A stretch of DNA of 64,000 nucleotides, from positions 2,245,501 to 2,309,500 of the forward strand of contig NZ_CP061498.1 of assembly GCF_014681765.1 (NCBI RefSeq), in the 5' to 3' direction. Below the pieces are notes generated by a model, which ran no database searches, was not told the DNA's origin, and was given only the letters and a program-made list of their open reading frames with translations. The stretch comes from Roseicitreum antarcticum. Lineage in GTDB: Bacteria; Pseudomonadota; Alphaproteobacteria; Rhodobacterales; Rhodobacteraceae. The position numbers and the translations under genes are program-made. Shown here piece after piece: positions 16,416 to 25,128 of the stretch (its first letter is position 1; every line of letters starts with the position of its first letter).

Positions 16416-16866
16416 AAGCGGGGCGGCGGGGCAACCGGGCGGCGCACCGCGCGCGCTCCGACGTTTTGATGCCACGCCACGCCAGTCGGGGCGGGGCGTG
16501 CGCCCTTGCACGCGCCAGGGGCGATCGTGTTGCGCATCGCAGCCCCCGCAACCCGGCACGGGCCCGGCCCCGTCACCGGCCCCGGCACCCGTTGACCGGG
16601 CGCCGGCAGCCGCGCACAAACGCAGGCCGCCATGGATTGCCGCGCGCGGGTCTCTGCCCCAGACCCCGCAAAACCCCCGCGCAGCGCCTGTATCCCCCAA
16701 CCCTGTGGAACCAACCCGCGTCCACCGCGTTAATCCCCTGTAACGCCACGCGGCGGCGGGTTTTCCAATACCGCAGCCGCGCGGGATGATACCGCCTCAG
16801 CCCCAAGGGCAGGAGCGGATCATAGTCACGGTCGGCCCCGGTCGGCCCCAAAAAAGCAGGTGTGTA
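16416..16866. other. GC-rich gap, no supported gene
   Basis: About 450 bases of very GC-rich DNA between the lipid-transport operon and the next small gene. Frames open on both strands encode low-complexity Arg/Pro/Ala sequences and have no good ribosome sites. The last 130 bases are less GC-rich and may carry the promoter of the 24-residue peptide. Confidence 0.5.
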
Positions 16867-16941
16867 ATGAATCAGATCATTTATATTATTGGCCTTGTCG
16901 TGGTTGTCCTCTTCGTCGTCAGCTATTTCGGCCTTGCCTGA
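16867..16941 (+). CDS. 24-aa single-helix membrane peptide
   Basis: A tiny gene encoding a protein that starts MNQIIYIIGLVVVVLFVVSY and ends in FGLA. It is one transmembrane helix with a short polar start. The base composition switches from about 80% GC to much lower exactly over this frame. Very similar short hydrophobic peptides occur annotated as hypothetical in alphaproteobacteria (from memory, not searched). AGGTG lies about 5 bases before the ATG. Function is unknown; small helices of this kind often stabilise or tune membrane complexes. Confidence 0.6.
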   Translation: MNQIIYIIGLVVVVLFVVSYFGLA

Positions 16942-16960
16942 GCGGGCCAAGGACCATGCA

Positions 16961-16992
16961 AGTCAGGGTCCAAGCAAGTTAGGGTCCAGGCA
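16961..16992. repeat. Two imperfect tandem 16-bp repeats
   Basis: AGTCAGGGTCCAAGCA and AGTTAGGGTCCAGGCA are adjacent and differ at two bases. They lie just after the 24-residue peptide gene. Similar short tandem repeats of other units recur in other intergenic spacers of this window. Confidence 0.7.
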
Positions 16993-17113
16993 AGGTTCGG
17001 GCATGACAGGGAACGCGCGCAGCCGGGCTGTCGGCAGCGCCGTATCAAACCTGGTCCCCGCACCATTCTGGCCCTCATGACAGCGCCCGGCCCGTATCGG
17101 GACGGTGCCGCTG

Positions 17114-17150
17114 CATGGCCCCGCCGCGTCCCTCGGGCGGCGGGGCCATG
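17114..17150 (-). terminator. Strong hairpin downstream of bchO
   Basis: CATGGCCCCGCCGC (17114-17127) and GCGGCGGGGCCATG (17137-17150) form a perfect 14-base stem with a 9-base loop. It lies 32 bases past the bchO stop, at the end of the crtA-bchIDO unit. No T-tract follows on either strand. Confidence 0.6.
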
Positions 17151-17181
17151 GCCTTCACGAAGGCCTGCGCCGACGCCGCTT

Positions 17182-18051
17182 TCAGTCGTCGGAAACCACC
17201 ATTTCCGCCAGAAACGCCAGGATCAGCGGTGCGACCACCTCGGGCGCTTCCTCATGCGCCAGATGGCCCAGCCCGGCCAGCCGGATGCAGCGCGCATTGC
17301 CCATCCGCGCCGCCGCCTGATCCGACGTATCGGGCGGCACCGCGCGGTCATTCTCGGCCGCGATAAACAGCGTCGGCGTATGGATATACGGCAGCGCCTC
17401 CAGCAGCGCATCCAGCCGCCAGCCCGCCATCATGCCCAGCGTGCCATCCACATGCCCCCGGTCGCGCACCAGCGCGCGATATAGCTCCAGCCCGCGCGCA
17501 TCCAGCGTGCTGCCGGTGCCCGATATCAGGCTGCGCACACTCTGCCCCGATCCGGCGGTGCGCGCGAACAGCGCCGCACTCAGCGGGTTCAGCGCCAGCA
17601 TCTTCGCCATGGCGGGAAACAACCACCCCGCCAGCCCGCGAAACTTGCCCAGCGCGCCGTTCAGCGCCACCACCGCGCGCGGGCCCCCGCCCTGCGCCAT
17701 GCGCAAGGCCAGCGCAGCCCCCGCAGAATGGCCCACAATCGCCGCGACGTTCCAGCCCTGATCGGCCATGAGCGCGCCCAGATCCGCCGCCATCGCATCC
17801 AGCGACAGGCGCGACCGGCTGCCCGCGCGCGAAAATCCCTGCCCCGGCAGATCCACCGCCACCACGGTATATTGCCCCGCCAAAAGCGGCATCAGATCGC
17901 GCCAACTGTGCGTCGCCCCGCCCGCGCCATGCAGCAGCAAGACCACCGGCCCCGCGCCCATCACCTGCACATGCCAGCGATGCGGCGCACAGGCGACCAT
18001 CCGGCTGTGGGCCGCATGGGGCCACTCGGCGGGCATCGCGGCGAAATCCAT
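17182..18051 (-). CDS. bchO: BchO, alpha/beta hydrolase of the Mg-chelatase operon
   Basis: A 289-residue alpha/beta hydrolase with LHGAGG (oxyanion region), the nucleophile elbow GHSAGAALAL, the acid in ENDRAVP and the catalytic His in GLGHLAHEE. BchO is always found with bchI and bchD in purple bacteria; its precise reaction is unsettled, and a role in magnesium insertion has been proposed. ATG 18051 overlaps the bchD stop by one base; GTG 18054 is in frame just before it. It is the last gene of the crtA-bchI-bchD-bchO unit. Confidence 0.9.
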   Translation of the reverse strand: MDFAAMPAEWPHAAHSRMVACAPHRWHVQVMGAGPVVLLLHGAGGATHSWRDLMPLLAGQYTVVAVDLPGQGFSRAGSRSRLSLDAMAADLGALMADQGWNVAAIVGHSAGAALALRMAQGGGPRAVVALNGALGKFRGLAGWLFPAMAKMLALNPLSAALFARTAGSGQSVRSLISGTGSTLDARGLELYRALVRDRGHVDGTLGMMAGWRLDALLEALPYIHTPTLFIAAENDRAVPPDTSDQAAARMGNARCIRLAGLGHLAHEEAPEVVAPLILAFLAEMVVSDD

Positions 18052-19766
18052 CACCCATCCCCCAGGACAGCACCGATCGCGCCGGACAACCGCGCGGCAT
18101 TGGCACGCGGCAACGCCAGATAGGGCGCATCCATCAACCCGGCGAGCGCCTTCAGCCCCGCCTCGGGCCGTGGCCCCATGTCGATGATCAGCCCCGGAAA
18201 CGCCTGCGCGCGCAAGGCCCGCGCCATGGTCTGCGCATCGCCGCCGGCCTGCACCCGGTCGGCGCGCCCGTCCAGCGCGATATTCGCCCGCCCGTCGGTC
18301 AGCACCAGAACCGTGGGCTGCATGCCGCGCCCGCGCGCCTGCACAGCCACCTGCATCGCCGCCTGAAGCCCTGCGGCCAACGGTGTGCCGCCACCGCCCG
18401 GCAGCCCGGCCAGCCGCCGCTTCGTCTGCACCAGCGACCGGGTGGGCGGCAACAATACCTCGGCCCCCGGCCCGCGAAACGCAATCAGCGCCACATGGTC
18501 GCGCCGCGCATAGGCTTCGGCCAGCATCAGCTCTACCGCGCCCTTCGCCTCGGCCAACCGTGTGAACGCGGCAGAGCCCGAGGCATCGACAGTGAAAATC
18601 AACAGCCGGTCGGATTTTTCCTCGAACTGCTTCACGCGCAGATCAGCGGGGCGGATATGCAGCAGCCGGTCCGGCGCACTGGCCCGGCGCAACGGCTGCC
18701 AGGGCGCAGCGGCGCGCAACGTCGCCACCAGGTCCAACCGCGCCTGCCCGTCCAGCCGCCCGGGGCGTGACGGTTTTGGCCGCCCGCGCCGGTTGCCCTT
18801 CTTTGCCGCCCCCGCCCCGCCGGATTTCGCAACCCGTGCCGCCTGCCCGGCGGCAAGGGTCGCCAGCAGGTCGGGCGGCAACAGGGCCTTCACGGCCTCC
18901 AGCAGCACCTCGGCGGGCAGGTCGGGCAACTTTTCCTGATCGCCCTCATCCGCAGGGCTTTCGTCAGGCGGGTCTGCGGGCTGTTCTGGCGGGTCCTCGG
19001 GCTGATCGTCCTCTTCGGGGGTTTCGGGCACCCGGGTCGCACGCGGCGTGAACACCAATTGCACCGCAGCGGCCAGATCATCCGGCCCCACCACCCTATT
19101 GCCCATCAGCGCCGCATGCGCCCGCGCCGCGCGCAGCGCCAGCAGCGGCGCGCGCAACGACGGGATGCCCAGTTGCACCGCCACCAGCGTCAGGTCTTCC
19201 ACCGCCCCGTCGGGCAGCGCCACCCCGGCCAGCCGCGCGCGCGCCGCCGCATAATCATGCGCGGCCAGATCGCGGCTGGCGGCATGGCGCAGGTCGGTCA
19301 GGTCAATGTGAAACGCCAGCCGGTCGGCCAACGCGGGGGGCAACAGCTCGGCCTCTTCCGCGCCTTCGTCGAGCGCCGTCAGACAATGCCCAACGCCCGA
19401 ATCCAACGCCAGAGCCAGCCGCGCGGCCAGCCCCGGCGGGCTGCGTTCCGCCATCGGCAGCACCAGCGCCGAGGGTTGCGCAAAGATCCCCGCCTGCATC
19501 ACCACGCGCCCTTCGGCCAGTGTCGCGGTCAGATCAACCCCGCCAAACAGCGCGTCATCGCCCATGTTGGCGGCCAGCCGCCGCTGCGGCAGCGCCACCC
19601 GCGCCAGCCCGGCCAGCGCCCGGTCGCGCAGCGGGCTGGCCCGCGCGCGCAGCCACAGCCCGCCCAGACCGCCGGGATCAATCGACAGAAGCGTCAGCGC
19701 CAGATCCAGCCGCGCCCAGATACCGCCCGGATCGGTTGCCGCCGACGTTTCAGTTGCTTCAGGCAC
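18051..19766 (-). CDS. bchD: Magnesium chelatase subunit BchD
   Basis: Subunit D of Mg-chelatase, which with BchI powers Mg2+ insertion into protoporphyrin IX on BchH. It has an AAA-like N-terminal half without an intact Walker A, a Pro/Asp/Glu-rich linker (residues about 255-290, PETPEEDDQPEDPPEQP), and a C-terminal von Willebrand A domain with the MIDAS motif DASGS. The start is chosen as GTG 19766, with GAGG 6 bases upstream and an 8-base overlap with the bchI stop; ATG 19778 (four residues longer) is the alternative. Length of about 571 residues is normal. Confidence 0.93.
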   Translation of the reverse strand: MPEATETSAATDPGGIWARLDLALTLLSIDPGGLGGLWLRARASPLRDRALAGLARVALPQRRLAANMGDDALFGGVDLTATLAEGRVVMQAGIFAQPSALVLPMAERSPPGLAARLALALDSGVGHCLTALDEGAEEAELLPPALADRLAFHIDLTDLRHAASRDLAAHDYAAARARLAGVALPDGAVEDLTLVAVQLGIPSLRAPLLALRAARAHAALMGNRVVGPDDLAAAVQLVFTPRATRVPETPEEDDQPEDPPEQPADPPDESPADEGDQEKLPDLPAEVLLEAVKALLPPDLLATLAAGQAARVAKSGGAGAAKKGNRRGRPKPSRPGRLDGQARLDLVATLRAAAPWQPLRRASAPDRLLHIRPADLRVKQFEEKSDRLLIFTVDASGSAAFTRLAEAKGAVELMLAEAYARRDHVALIAFRGPGAEVLLPPTRSLVQTKRRLAGLPGGGGTPLAAGLQAAMQVAVQARGRGMQPTVLVLTDGRANIALDGRADRVQAGGDAQTMARALRAQAFPGLIIDMGPRPEAGLKALAGLMDAPYLALPRANAARLSGAIGAVLGDG

Positions 19767-20760
19767 CAAACACCTCATCCAGCACACGCGCCACGCGGGT
19801 ACCCGACCCCGCATCATCCAGCGGATCGCGCCGCAGCCGGTGGCGCAGCGCCATGGGGGCCACGCGGCGCAGATGGTCGCGCGTCACCGCCCCGGCCCCA
19901 TCAAACGCCGCGAGGGCGCGCGCCGAGCGCAGCAGCGTCAACTCGCCCCGCAACCCGTCCGAGCCCAGCGCGATGCACAATTCCGCACAATCACGCAGCG
20001 TCTGATCGTCCGAGGCAACCAATGGCAACGCCACCCGCGCCGCCAGAATCCGGTCGCGCAAATCCGCGTCCTGCCCCTGCCAATGCGCCATGAAGACCGC
20101 GTTATCGTTCTCATAGGCATCGCGGCGGCGGATCACCTCGACCCGCGTATCAATATCGTTGGGCGACACCACATCGACCGACAGGCCAAAACGGTCCAGA
20201 AGCTGCGGGCGCAACTCGCCCTCTTCCGGGTTGCCGGACCCCACCAGCACGAACCGCGCGGCATGGCGGATCGACAACCCCTCGCGCTCGACGACATTGA
20301 CGCCGGATTGCGCCACATCAAGCAACAGATCAACGATATGATCCTCCAGCAGGTTGACCTCATCAATATACAGATAGCCCCGGTTTGCCCGGGCCAGCAG
20401 CCCCGCCTCGAACGCCTTTTCGCCGCGTGTCAGCGCGCGTTCGATGTCCAGCGCGCCCACAACGCGGTCTTCGGTCGCGCCCAGCGGCAGGTCGATCACC
20501 GGCGTGGGCTTTGTCACCATGCCTTCGCCCGGCGTCACCCAATCGGGGCAATCCGCAAGCCGGGCAGAGTTTACGGGGCAGCCCGCAACCGCCTCGATCG
20601 GAGGCAACAGCGCCGCCAGGGCCCGCACTGCCGTCGATTTCCCCGTGCCCCGGTCGCCAAACACCAGCACGCCGCCGATGCCCGGATCAATCGCGGTCAG
20701 CAGCATCACCTGCTTCATTTCTTCCTGTCCAACGATGGCAGAAAAGGGAAAAGGGATCAT
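19759..20760 (-). CDS. bchI: Magnesium chelatase ATPase subunit BchI
   Basis: A 333-residue AAA+ ATPase, the motor of Mg-chelatase. Walker A GDRGTGKS is at residues 35-42, Walker B lies in GYLYIDEVNLL, sensor 1 in VLVGSGNPEEG, and the Arg finger region in LRPQLLDRFGLSV. It starts at ATG 20760, 33 bases downstream of crtA, so crtA-bchI-bchD-bchO probably form one transcript read from the PpsR-regulated promoter upstream of crtA. Confidence 0.96.
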   Translation of the reverse strand: MIPFPFSAIVGQEEMKQVMLLTAIDPGIGGVLVFGDRGTGKSTAVRALAALLPPIEAVAGCPVNSARLADCPDWVTPGEGMVTKPTPVIDLPLGATEDRVVGALDIERALTRGEKAFEAGLLARANRGYLYIDEVNLLEDHIVDLLLDVAQSGVNVVEREGLSIRHAARFVLVGSGNPEEGELRPQLLDRFGLSVDVVSPNDIDTRVEVIRRRDAYENDNAVFMAHWQGQDADLRDRILAARVALPLVASDDQTLRDCAELCIALGSDGLRGELTLLRSARALAAFDGAGAVTRDHLRRVAPMALRHRLRRDPLDDAGSGTRVARVLDEVFGA

Positions 20761-20793
20761 TGCGTCGTGCCTTTCACGTATTGGATATGCAAG

Positions 20794-21525
20794 TCATTCG
20801 CGGTGCAGCGTCTCGTTCAGTTCCAGAGGTCTTAGCGCGTTCAGCGGGCTTGTCTGCCCCCAGTTGCCCGCTTCGCCCAGAATGCGAAACCGGGCATAAA
20901 GCTCTTCCGAAAACCAGTCGCCAGCCCGCACCGCCGCGATCGCGCGGGCATGCGGGCCGTCGGTCCGCGCAAAGGCTGCCATGCTGGCCGTGTCGGGCCA
21001 GATCGAGAATGTGACCTGATGCAGCAGCGGCACCTCGCCAATGCCGATCTTGAACGCCACATTCGCATCCGCCCCGATCACGCGCGAAATATCGGGCACC
21101 CGGTTCCAGAACCGCAGCGCGCGGCTTGGCCGCACCGTGGCCCGCGTCAGCGCGGCCAGCGGGCCGGGCGCAGGATCGGCCGAGACCACGAACGGCACCC
21201 GTCCGCCCCACTGGCCCCGCACCGAAGTCGCCGCCATGAACAGCGTCCAGTCCTGCGCGGCATGCGCCCGGTAGCGCCGGTAGGTCACCGCCCCCGCCAC
21301 CCGTTCGCGCGCCACCTCCAACGATGGCCACGTTGCCAGAATCGCATAGACGCCGGTGTTGGGCAGCGGCGTGAACCCCTCGCCCGTGCCGGTGCCGCAC
21401 AGTTTCCACACGCCGATATCGGGCGTGTTCGGCAGGCTTAACCGCGCGAAGCCCATCTGCGCAAACGCCCAGATCCGCGCGAAACCCCCGTCAAACCGGA
21501 AAAAACTGAGGCTCACAACCTCCAC
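20794..21525 (-). CDS. crtA: Spheroidene monooxygenase CrtA
   Basis: A 243-residue enzyme that converts spheroidene to spheroidenone in the presence of oxygen, giving the red colour of aerobic cells. Recognised from VVSLSFFRFDGG at the start, FAQMGFARLSLPNTPDIGVW, TLFMAATSVRGQWGG and the late SIWPDTASMAAFART stretch. The start is GTG 21525 with GAGAGG 7 bases upstream. It is divergent from crtI across a 128-base promoter region with two PpsR boxes. The other spheroidene-pathway genes (crtC, crtD, crtE, crtF) are not in the window. Confidence 0.93.
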   Translation of the reverse strand: MEVVSLSFFRFDGGFARIWAFAQMGFARLSLPNTPDIGVWKLCGTGTGEGFTPLPNTGVYAILATWPSLEVARERVAGAVTYRRYRAHAAQDWTLFMAATSVRGQWGGRVPFVVSADPAPGPLAALTRATVRPSRALRFWNRVPDISRVIGADANVAFKIGIGEVPLLHQVTFSIWPDTASMAAFARTDGPHARAIAAVRAGDWFSEELYARFRILGEAGNWGQTSPLNALRPLELNETLHRE

Positions 21526-21544
21526 GCCGACACCTCTCGTTATG

Positions 21545-21562
21545 TGTCAATAAAATCTTACA
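21545..21562. promoter_or_regulatory. PpsR/CrtJ operator (crtA side)
   Basis: TGTCAATAAAATCTTACA fits TGT-N12-ACA, the operator of the repressor PpsR/CrtJ. It lies 19 bases upstream of the crtA start codon. Its partner box is at 21621-21638 on the crtI side. Confidence 0.85.
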
Positions 21563-21620
21563 TAATCCCCGGAACTAGGAAAGTTTACTGGACGCAAAGT
21601 CAAGTCATCCCTATCATAGG

Positions 21621-21638
21621 TGTAAATCAAGATTGACA
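21621..21638. promoter_or_regulatory. PpsR/CrtJ operator (crtI side)
   Basis: TGTAAATCAAGATTGACA fits TGT-N12-ACA. It lies 15 bases before the crtI start codon and 58 bases from the crtA-side box. PpsR binds cooperatively to paired boxes, so both divergent promoters can be repressed together. Confidence 0.85.
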
Positions 21639-21653
21639 TAAAGGCCAGTGCGC

Positions 21654-23210
21654 ATGATCCATCCAACCCCTCCCCATGCCGACACCCGGCCAAAAGCCAT
21701 TGTTGTCGGCGCGGGCATCGGCGGGCTGGCGGCAGCGATGCGGCTGGGCGCGAAAGGCTACGCCGTCACCGTGCTGGACCGGCTGGATCTGCCGGGCGGG
21801 CGCGGCTCATCCGTCACGCAACACGGCCACCGGTTCGACCTTGGGCCCACCATCGTCACCGTGCCGCAAACCCTGCGCGAACTCTGGGCCGTCTGCGGGC
21901 GCGACTTTGACGCGGACATCGACCTGCGCCCGCTGGACCCGTTCTATGAGATCCGCTGGCCCGATGGCAGCAACCTCCACGTCAACGGCGACAGCGAATT
22001 CATGCGCGCGGGGGTCGCCCGCCTGTCGCCGGATGACCTCAAGGGCTACGCGCAATTCGTCAAGGATGCCGAGGCGCGCTACAGCTTCGGCTTTGAACAA
22101 CTGGGCCGCCGCCCGATGCACAAGCTCTGGGATCTGGTGAAGGTCCTGCCCAAATTCGCCATGCTGCGCGCCGACCGTTCGGTCTATGCCCACGCCGCCC
22201 GCCTTGTGCGCGACGACCGGTTGCGCATGGCGCTGTCCTTCCATCCGCTGTTCATCGGCGGCGACCCCTGCCATGTCACCTCGATCTACGCGCTCGTGGC
22301 ACATCTGGAGAAACAATTCGGCGTGCATTACGCCATGGGCGGCGTGCAGGCCATCGCGCAGGCCATGGCGCGCATTGTCCGCGAACAGGGCGGAACCTTG
22401 CAGATGGGCGCCGAGGTCGATGCGATCAGCACCGAAGGTGGCCGCGCCACCGGCGTGCGCTTGACCGACGGCACGCATTATCCCGCCGATATCGTCATCT
22501 CGAACGCCGATGCGGGCCACACCTATACGCGCCTGCTGCGCCACCACAAACGCCGCCGCTGGACCGATGCGAAGGTCAAACGCCAGCGCTGGTCCTCGGG
22601 CCTTTATGTCTGGTACTTCGGCACCAGGGGCACGCGCGAAAAATGGGCTGATGTGGGCCACCACACCATCGCCAGCGGCCCGCGCTACACCGGCCTTTTG
22701 CGTGACATCTTCATCAACGGCAAATTGTCCGATGACATGAGCCTTTATATCCACCGCCCCACGGTCACCGACCCCACCGCCGCGCCTGCGGGCGATGACA
22801 CCTTCTATGTCCTGTCGGTCGTGCCGCACCTGGGGCACAAGAATCCGGTCGACTGGGCCGCGCAATCCGATGCCTACCGCGCCAAAATGGCGAAAATCGT
22901 CGACGGCATGATGCCCGGCTTTGCCGACCACATCACCACCGAAATGGTCCTGACACCGGCGGACTTCCGCACCCGCTACCTGTCGCCCAACGGTGCAGGC
23001 TTCTCGCTGGAACCGCGCATCCTGCAATCGGCATGGTTCCGCCCGCATAACGTGTCCGAGGAATTGCCCGGCCTCTACCTTGTCGGCGCGGGCACGCACC
23101 CGGGCGCGGGCCTGCCCGGCGTGATTTCCACCGCCGAGGTGCTGGGCAAACTGATCCCCGACGCCACGCCCGTCGCCACCCCTGCCCCCTTTGCACAGGC
23201 TGCCGAATGA
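21654..23210 (+). CDS. crtI: Phytoene desaturase CrtI
   Basis: A FAD-dependent phytoene desaturase of about 518 residues, membrane-associated, expected to make neurosporene or lycopene from phytoene. The N-terminal dinucleotide-binding motif is VVGAGIGGLAAAMRLGAKG, followed by PGGRGSS; the C-terminal bacterial-type signature is LYLVGAGTHPGAGLPGV. The start is ATG 21654, 9 bases after AAGG; GTG 21648 is in frame two codons earlier. The stop overlaps the crtB start by four bases (ATGA). Three- or four-step desaturation cannot be told from the sequence; CrtA suggests the three-step neurosporene route to spheroidene. Confidence 0.95.
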   Translation: MIHPTPPHADTRPKAIVVGAGIGGLAAAMRLGAKGYAVTVLDRLDLPGGRGSSVTQHGHRFDLGPTIVTVPQTLRELWAVCGRDFDADIDLRPLDPFYEIRWPDGSNLHVNGDSEFMRAGVARLSPDDLKGYAQFVKDAEARYSFGFEQLGRRPMHKLWDLVKVLPKFAMLRADRSVYAHAARLVRDDRLRMALSFHPLFIGGDPCHVTSIYALVAHLEKQFGVHYAMGGVQAIAQAMARIVREQGGTLQMGAEVDAISTEGGRATGVRLTDGTHYPADIVISNADAGHTYTRLLRHHKRRRWTDAKVKRQRWSSGLYVWYFGTRGTREKWADVGHHTIASGPRYTGLLRDIFINGKLSDDMSLYIHRPTVTDPTAAPAGDDTFYVLSVVPHLGHKNPVDWAAQSDAYRAKMAKIVDGMMPGFADHITTEMVLTPADFRTRYLSPNGAGFSLEPRILQSAWFRPHNVSEELPGLYLVGAGTHPGAGLPGVISTAEVLGKLIPDATPVATPAPFAQAAE

Positions 23211-24247
23211 TCGACCCTGCCGACCTGACCCATTGCGAAGAAGCCATCCGCACCGGATCGCTTTCCTTCCACGCCGCATCGAAACTGCTGCCCGGCAATG
23301 TGCGCGACCCGGCGCTGGCGCTTTATGCCTTCTGCCGCCTTGCCGATGACGCGGTGGACCTGAACACGGAAAAATCCGCCGCCGTCCTGTCGCTGCGCGA
23401 CCGGCTGGACCTTGCCTATGCGGGTCGCCCGCGCAACGCCCCCGCCGACCGCGCCTTTGCCGCGATTGTCGAAGATTTCGACATGCCCCGCGCCTTGCCT
23501 GAGGCGCTGCTGGAAGGTCTGGCATGGGACGCGATGGAACGGCGCTATGACAGCCTGTCCGACCTGCTGGATTATGCCGCCCGTGTCGCCGCAACCGTAG
23601 GCGCGATGATGTGCGTGCTGATGCGCGCCCGCGATGCCGACACGCTGGCGCGCGCCTGCGATCTGGGTCTCGCCATGCAACTGACCAACATCGCCCGTGA
23701 CATCGGCGAGGATGCGCAGGCGGGCCGGATCTACCTGCCGCTGGACTGGATGGACGAATTCGGCGTCAATCCTGCCGCCTTCCTTGCGGACCCGCAGCCC
23801 ACCCCGGCCGTGCGCCGCATGACAAAGCGTCTGCTGTCGCATGCCACGCGGCTTTACCTGCGTGCCGGTCCCGGCATCACCGCGCTGCCGCTGTCATGCC
23901 GCCCCGGTATCCAGTCGGCGCAGCTGATCTATGCCGCCATCGGGCAGGACATCGCGCGCGCGGGCTATGACAGCGTGACCCGCCGCGCCCGCACCACCGG
24001 TGGCACCAAACTGTGGGCGGTGGCAAAGGCCCTCAGCCTGACCGGCGCAGGCATGGTCATGCCGCGTTCCGCCGTTCTCTTCGCCCCCCCCTCGCCCGAG
24101 GTGCGCTTTCTGGTCGATGCCGCCGCGAAAACCGCCCCGGTGCATCAGCAACGCCCCGCCGGGCTGCTGGCCACCCTGCGACAGCTCGAAGCGAAGGATC
24201 GCAGCCGCCGGGGCTTGATTGTTCAGTCGGAGCCGCCCATAACCTAG
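23207..24247 (+). CDS. crtB: Phytoene synthase CrtB
   Basis: A 346-residue enzyme that condenses two geranylgeranyl diphosphates to phytoene. The two Asp-rich magnesium sites are visible: FCRLADDAVD (DDxxD-like) and LTNIARDIGEDAQAGRIYLP. ATGA overlap with crtI couples the genes. The C-terminal tail after about residue 300 is variable. A gene for geranylgeranyl diphosphate synthase (crtE) is not in the window, although idi at 43990 supplies the isoprene isomer. Confidence 0.95.
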   Translation: MIDPADLTHCEEAIRTGSLSFHAASKLLPGNVRDPALALYAFCRLADDAVDLNTEKSAAVLSLRDRLDLAYAGRPRNAPADRAFAAIVEDFDMPRALPEALLEGLAWDAMERRYDSLSDLLDYAARVAATVGAMMCVLMRARDADTLARACDLGLAMQLTNIARDIGEDAQAGRIYLPLDWMDEFGVNPAAFLADPQPTPAVRRMTKRLLSHATRLYLRAGPGITALPLSCRPGIQSAQLIYAAIGQDIARAGYDSVTRRARTTGGTKLWAVAKALSLTGAGMVMPRSAVLFAPPSPEVRFLVDAAAKTAPVHQQRPAGLLATLRQLEAKDRSRRGLIVQSEPPIT

Positions 24248-24250
24248 TTT

Positions 24251-24724
24251 ATGGATTGGACATTGTTTGCCATCTTCTTCGCGGCCAGTATTGCAGCGGC
24301 GTCAACCGGCGCGTTGTTTGAGCCTGGCGCATGGTACAAGGGCCTGGACAAGCCGCGCTGGACCCCGCCGAACTGGTTGTTCCCCGTGGTCTGGACCGTG
24401 CTTTACATCGCCATGGCCGTTGCCGCCGCGCGCATCGCCGTGACCGATGCCGCGCCCATGGCCATGGCTTTCTACACGTTGCAACTGGTGCTGAACACAC
24501 TGTGGACGCCGGTGTTCTTCGGCCTGCGGCGGCTGGGGGGCGGCATGTTGGTCATCAGCGGCCTGTGGCTTGCCGTGGCGGCCACCACCGTCACCTTCTG
24601 GCAGATCGACACGGTCGCGGGCCTGTTGCTGGCCCCCTATCTGCTGTGGGCCAGCATCGCCGGTGCGCTGAACTTCTCGGTCTGGCGGCGCAACCCCGGC
24701 GCGGGCGGGAAACCGGCACAATAA
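24251..24724 (+). CDS. tspO: TspO/MBR-family membrane protein (CrtK)
   Basis: A 157-residue, five-helix membrane protein of the TspO family (translocator protein, old name CrtK). Family marks are YKGLDKPRWTPPNWLFPVVW, VLYIAMAVAAAR, LNTLWTPVFF and LLAPYLLWASIAGALN. In Rhodobacter it resides in the outer membrane, binds tetrapyrroles and dampens photosynthesis gene expression in oxygen. It starts 3 bases after crtB and ends the crtI-crtB-tspO unit. In Rhodobacter crtC usually follows; here a gap and a terminator do. Confidence 0.93.
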   Translation: MDWTLFAIFFAASIAAASTGALFEPGAWYKGLDKPRWTPPNWLFPVVWTVLYIAMAVAAARIAVTDAAPMAMAFYTLQLVLNTLWTPVFFGLRRLGGGMLVISGLWLAVAATTVTFWQIDTVAGLLLAPYLLWASIAGALNFSVWRRNPGAGGKPAQ

Positions 24725-25070
24725 CGCGGACCGGGTGCGCCTCAGGTTACTGAAACGATACGCCGCCCCTGCGCCGCAAACCCATTCAAATGGAACCGCA
24801 AGCATTCGCCGTGCCCGCTGCGACCAGCGCCCCGGCATGCCCTCGGCAATAGCCCCGGCGATGGCGGGCGCAGGGTAAACCGCTCCCCCGAATCCCCAAA
24901 ATCCGGCACCGCATTCCCCGGCACCCCAAAAACCCGAAAATCCCCTCGCTGACGCGCCCGGACCCTTAACAGCCCCCGACCCCGGCGCGCGTATGTATCA
25001 AAGCCATACTGTTTCCATACCATTTCCAGACGCCGTATTTTCCACCCGGACAACCATTAATTCCTCAATG
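24725..25070. other. Intergenic gap between convergent tspO and cycA
   Basis: About 345 bases with no credible gene. It is GC-rich near tspO and more AT-rich toward 25000-25070. This is the point where crtCDEF would follow tspO in Rhodobacter, so it may mark an old rearrangement joint. Confidence 0.5.
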
Positions 25071-25107
25071 AAAAAAGGCGGATACACCCTTGGTGATCCG
25101 CCTTTTT
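25071..25107. terminator. Bidirectional Rho-independent terminator
   Basis: AAAAAAGGCGGAT (25071-25083) pairs with ATCCGCCTTTTT (25096-25107), with inner CACC/GGTG and a CTT loop. An A-run on one side and a T-run on the other let it act for cycA (leftward) and tspO (rightward). It lies 22 bases past the cycA stop. Confidence 0.9.
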
Positions 25108-25128
25108 CCATCAAATTTTCAGCGAAAA

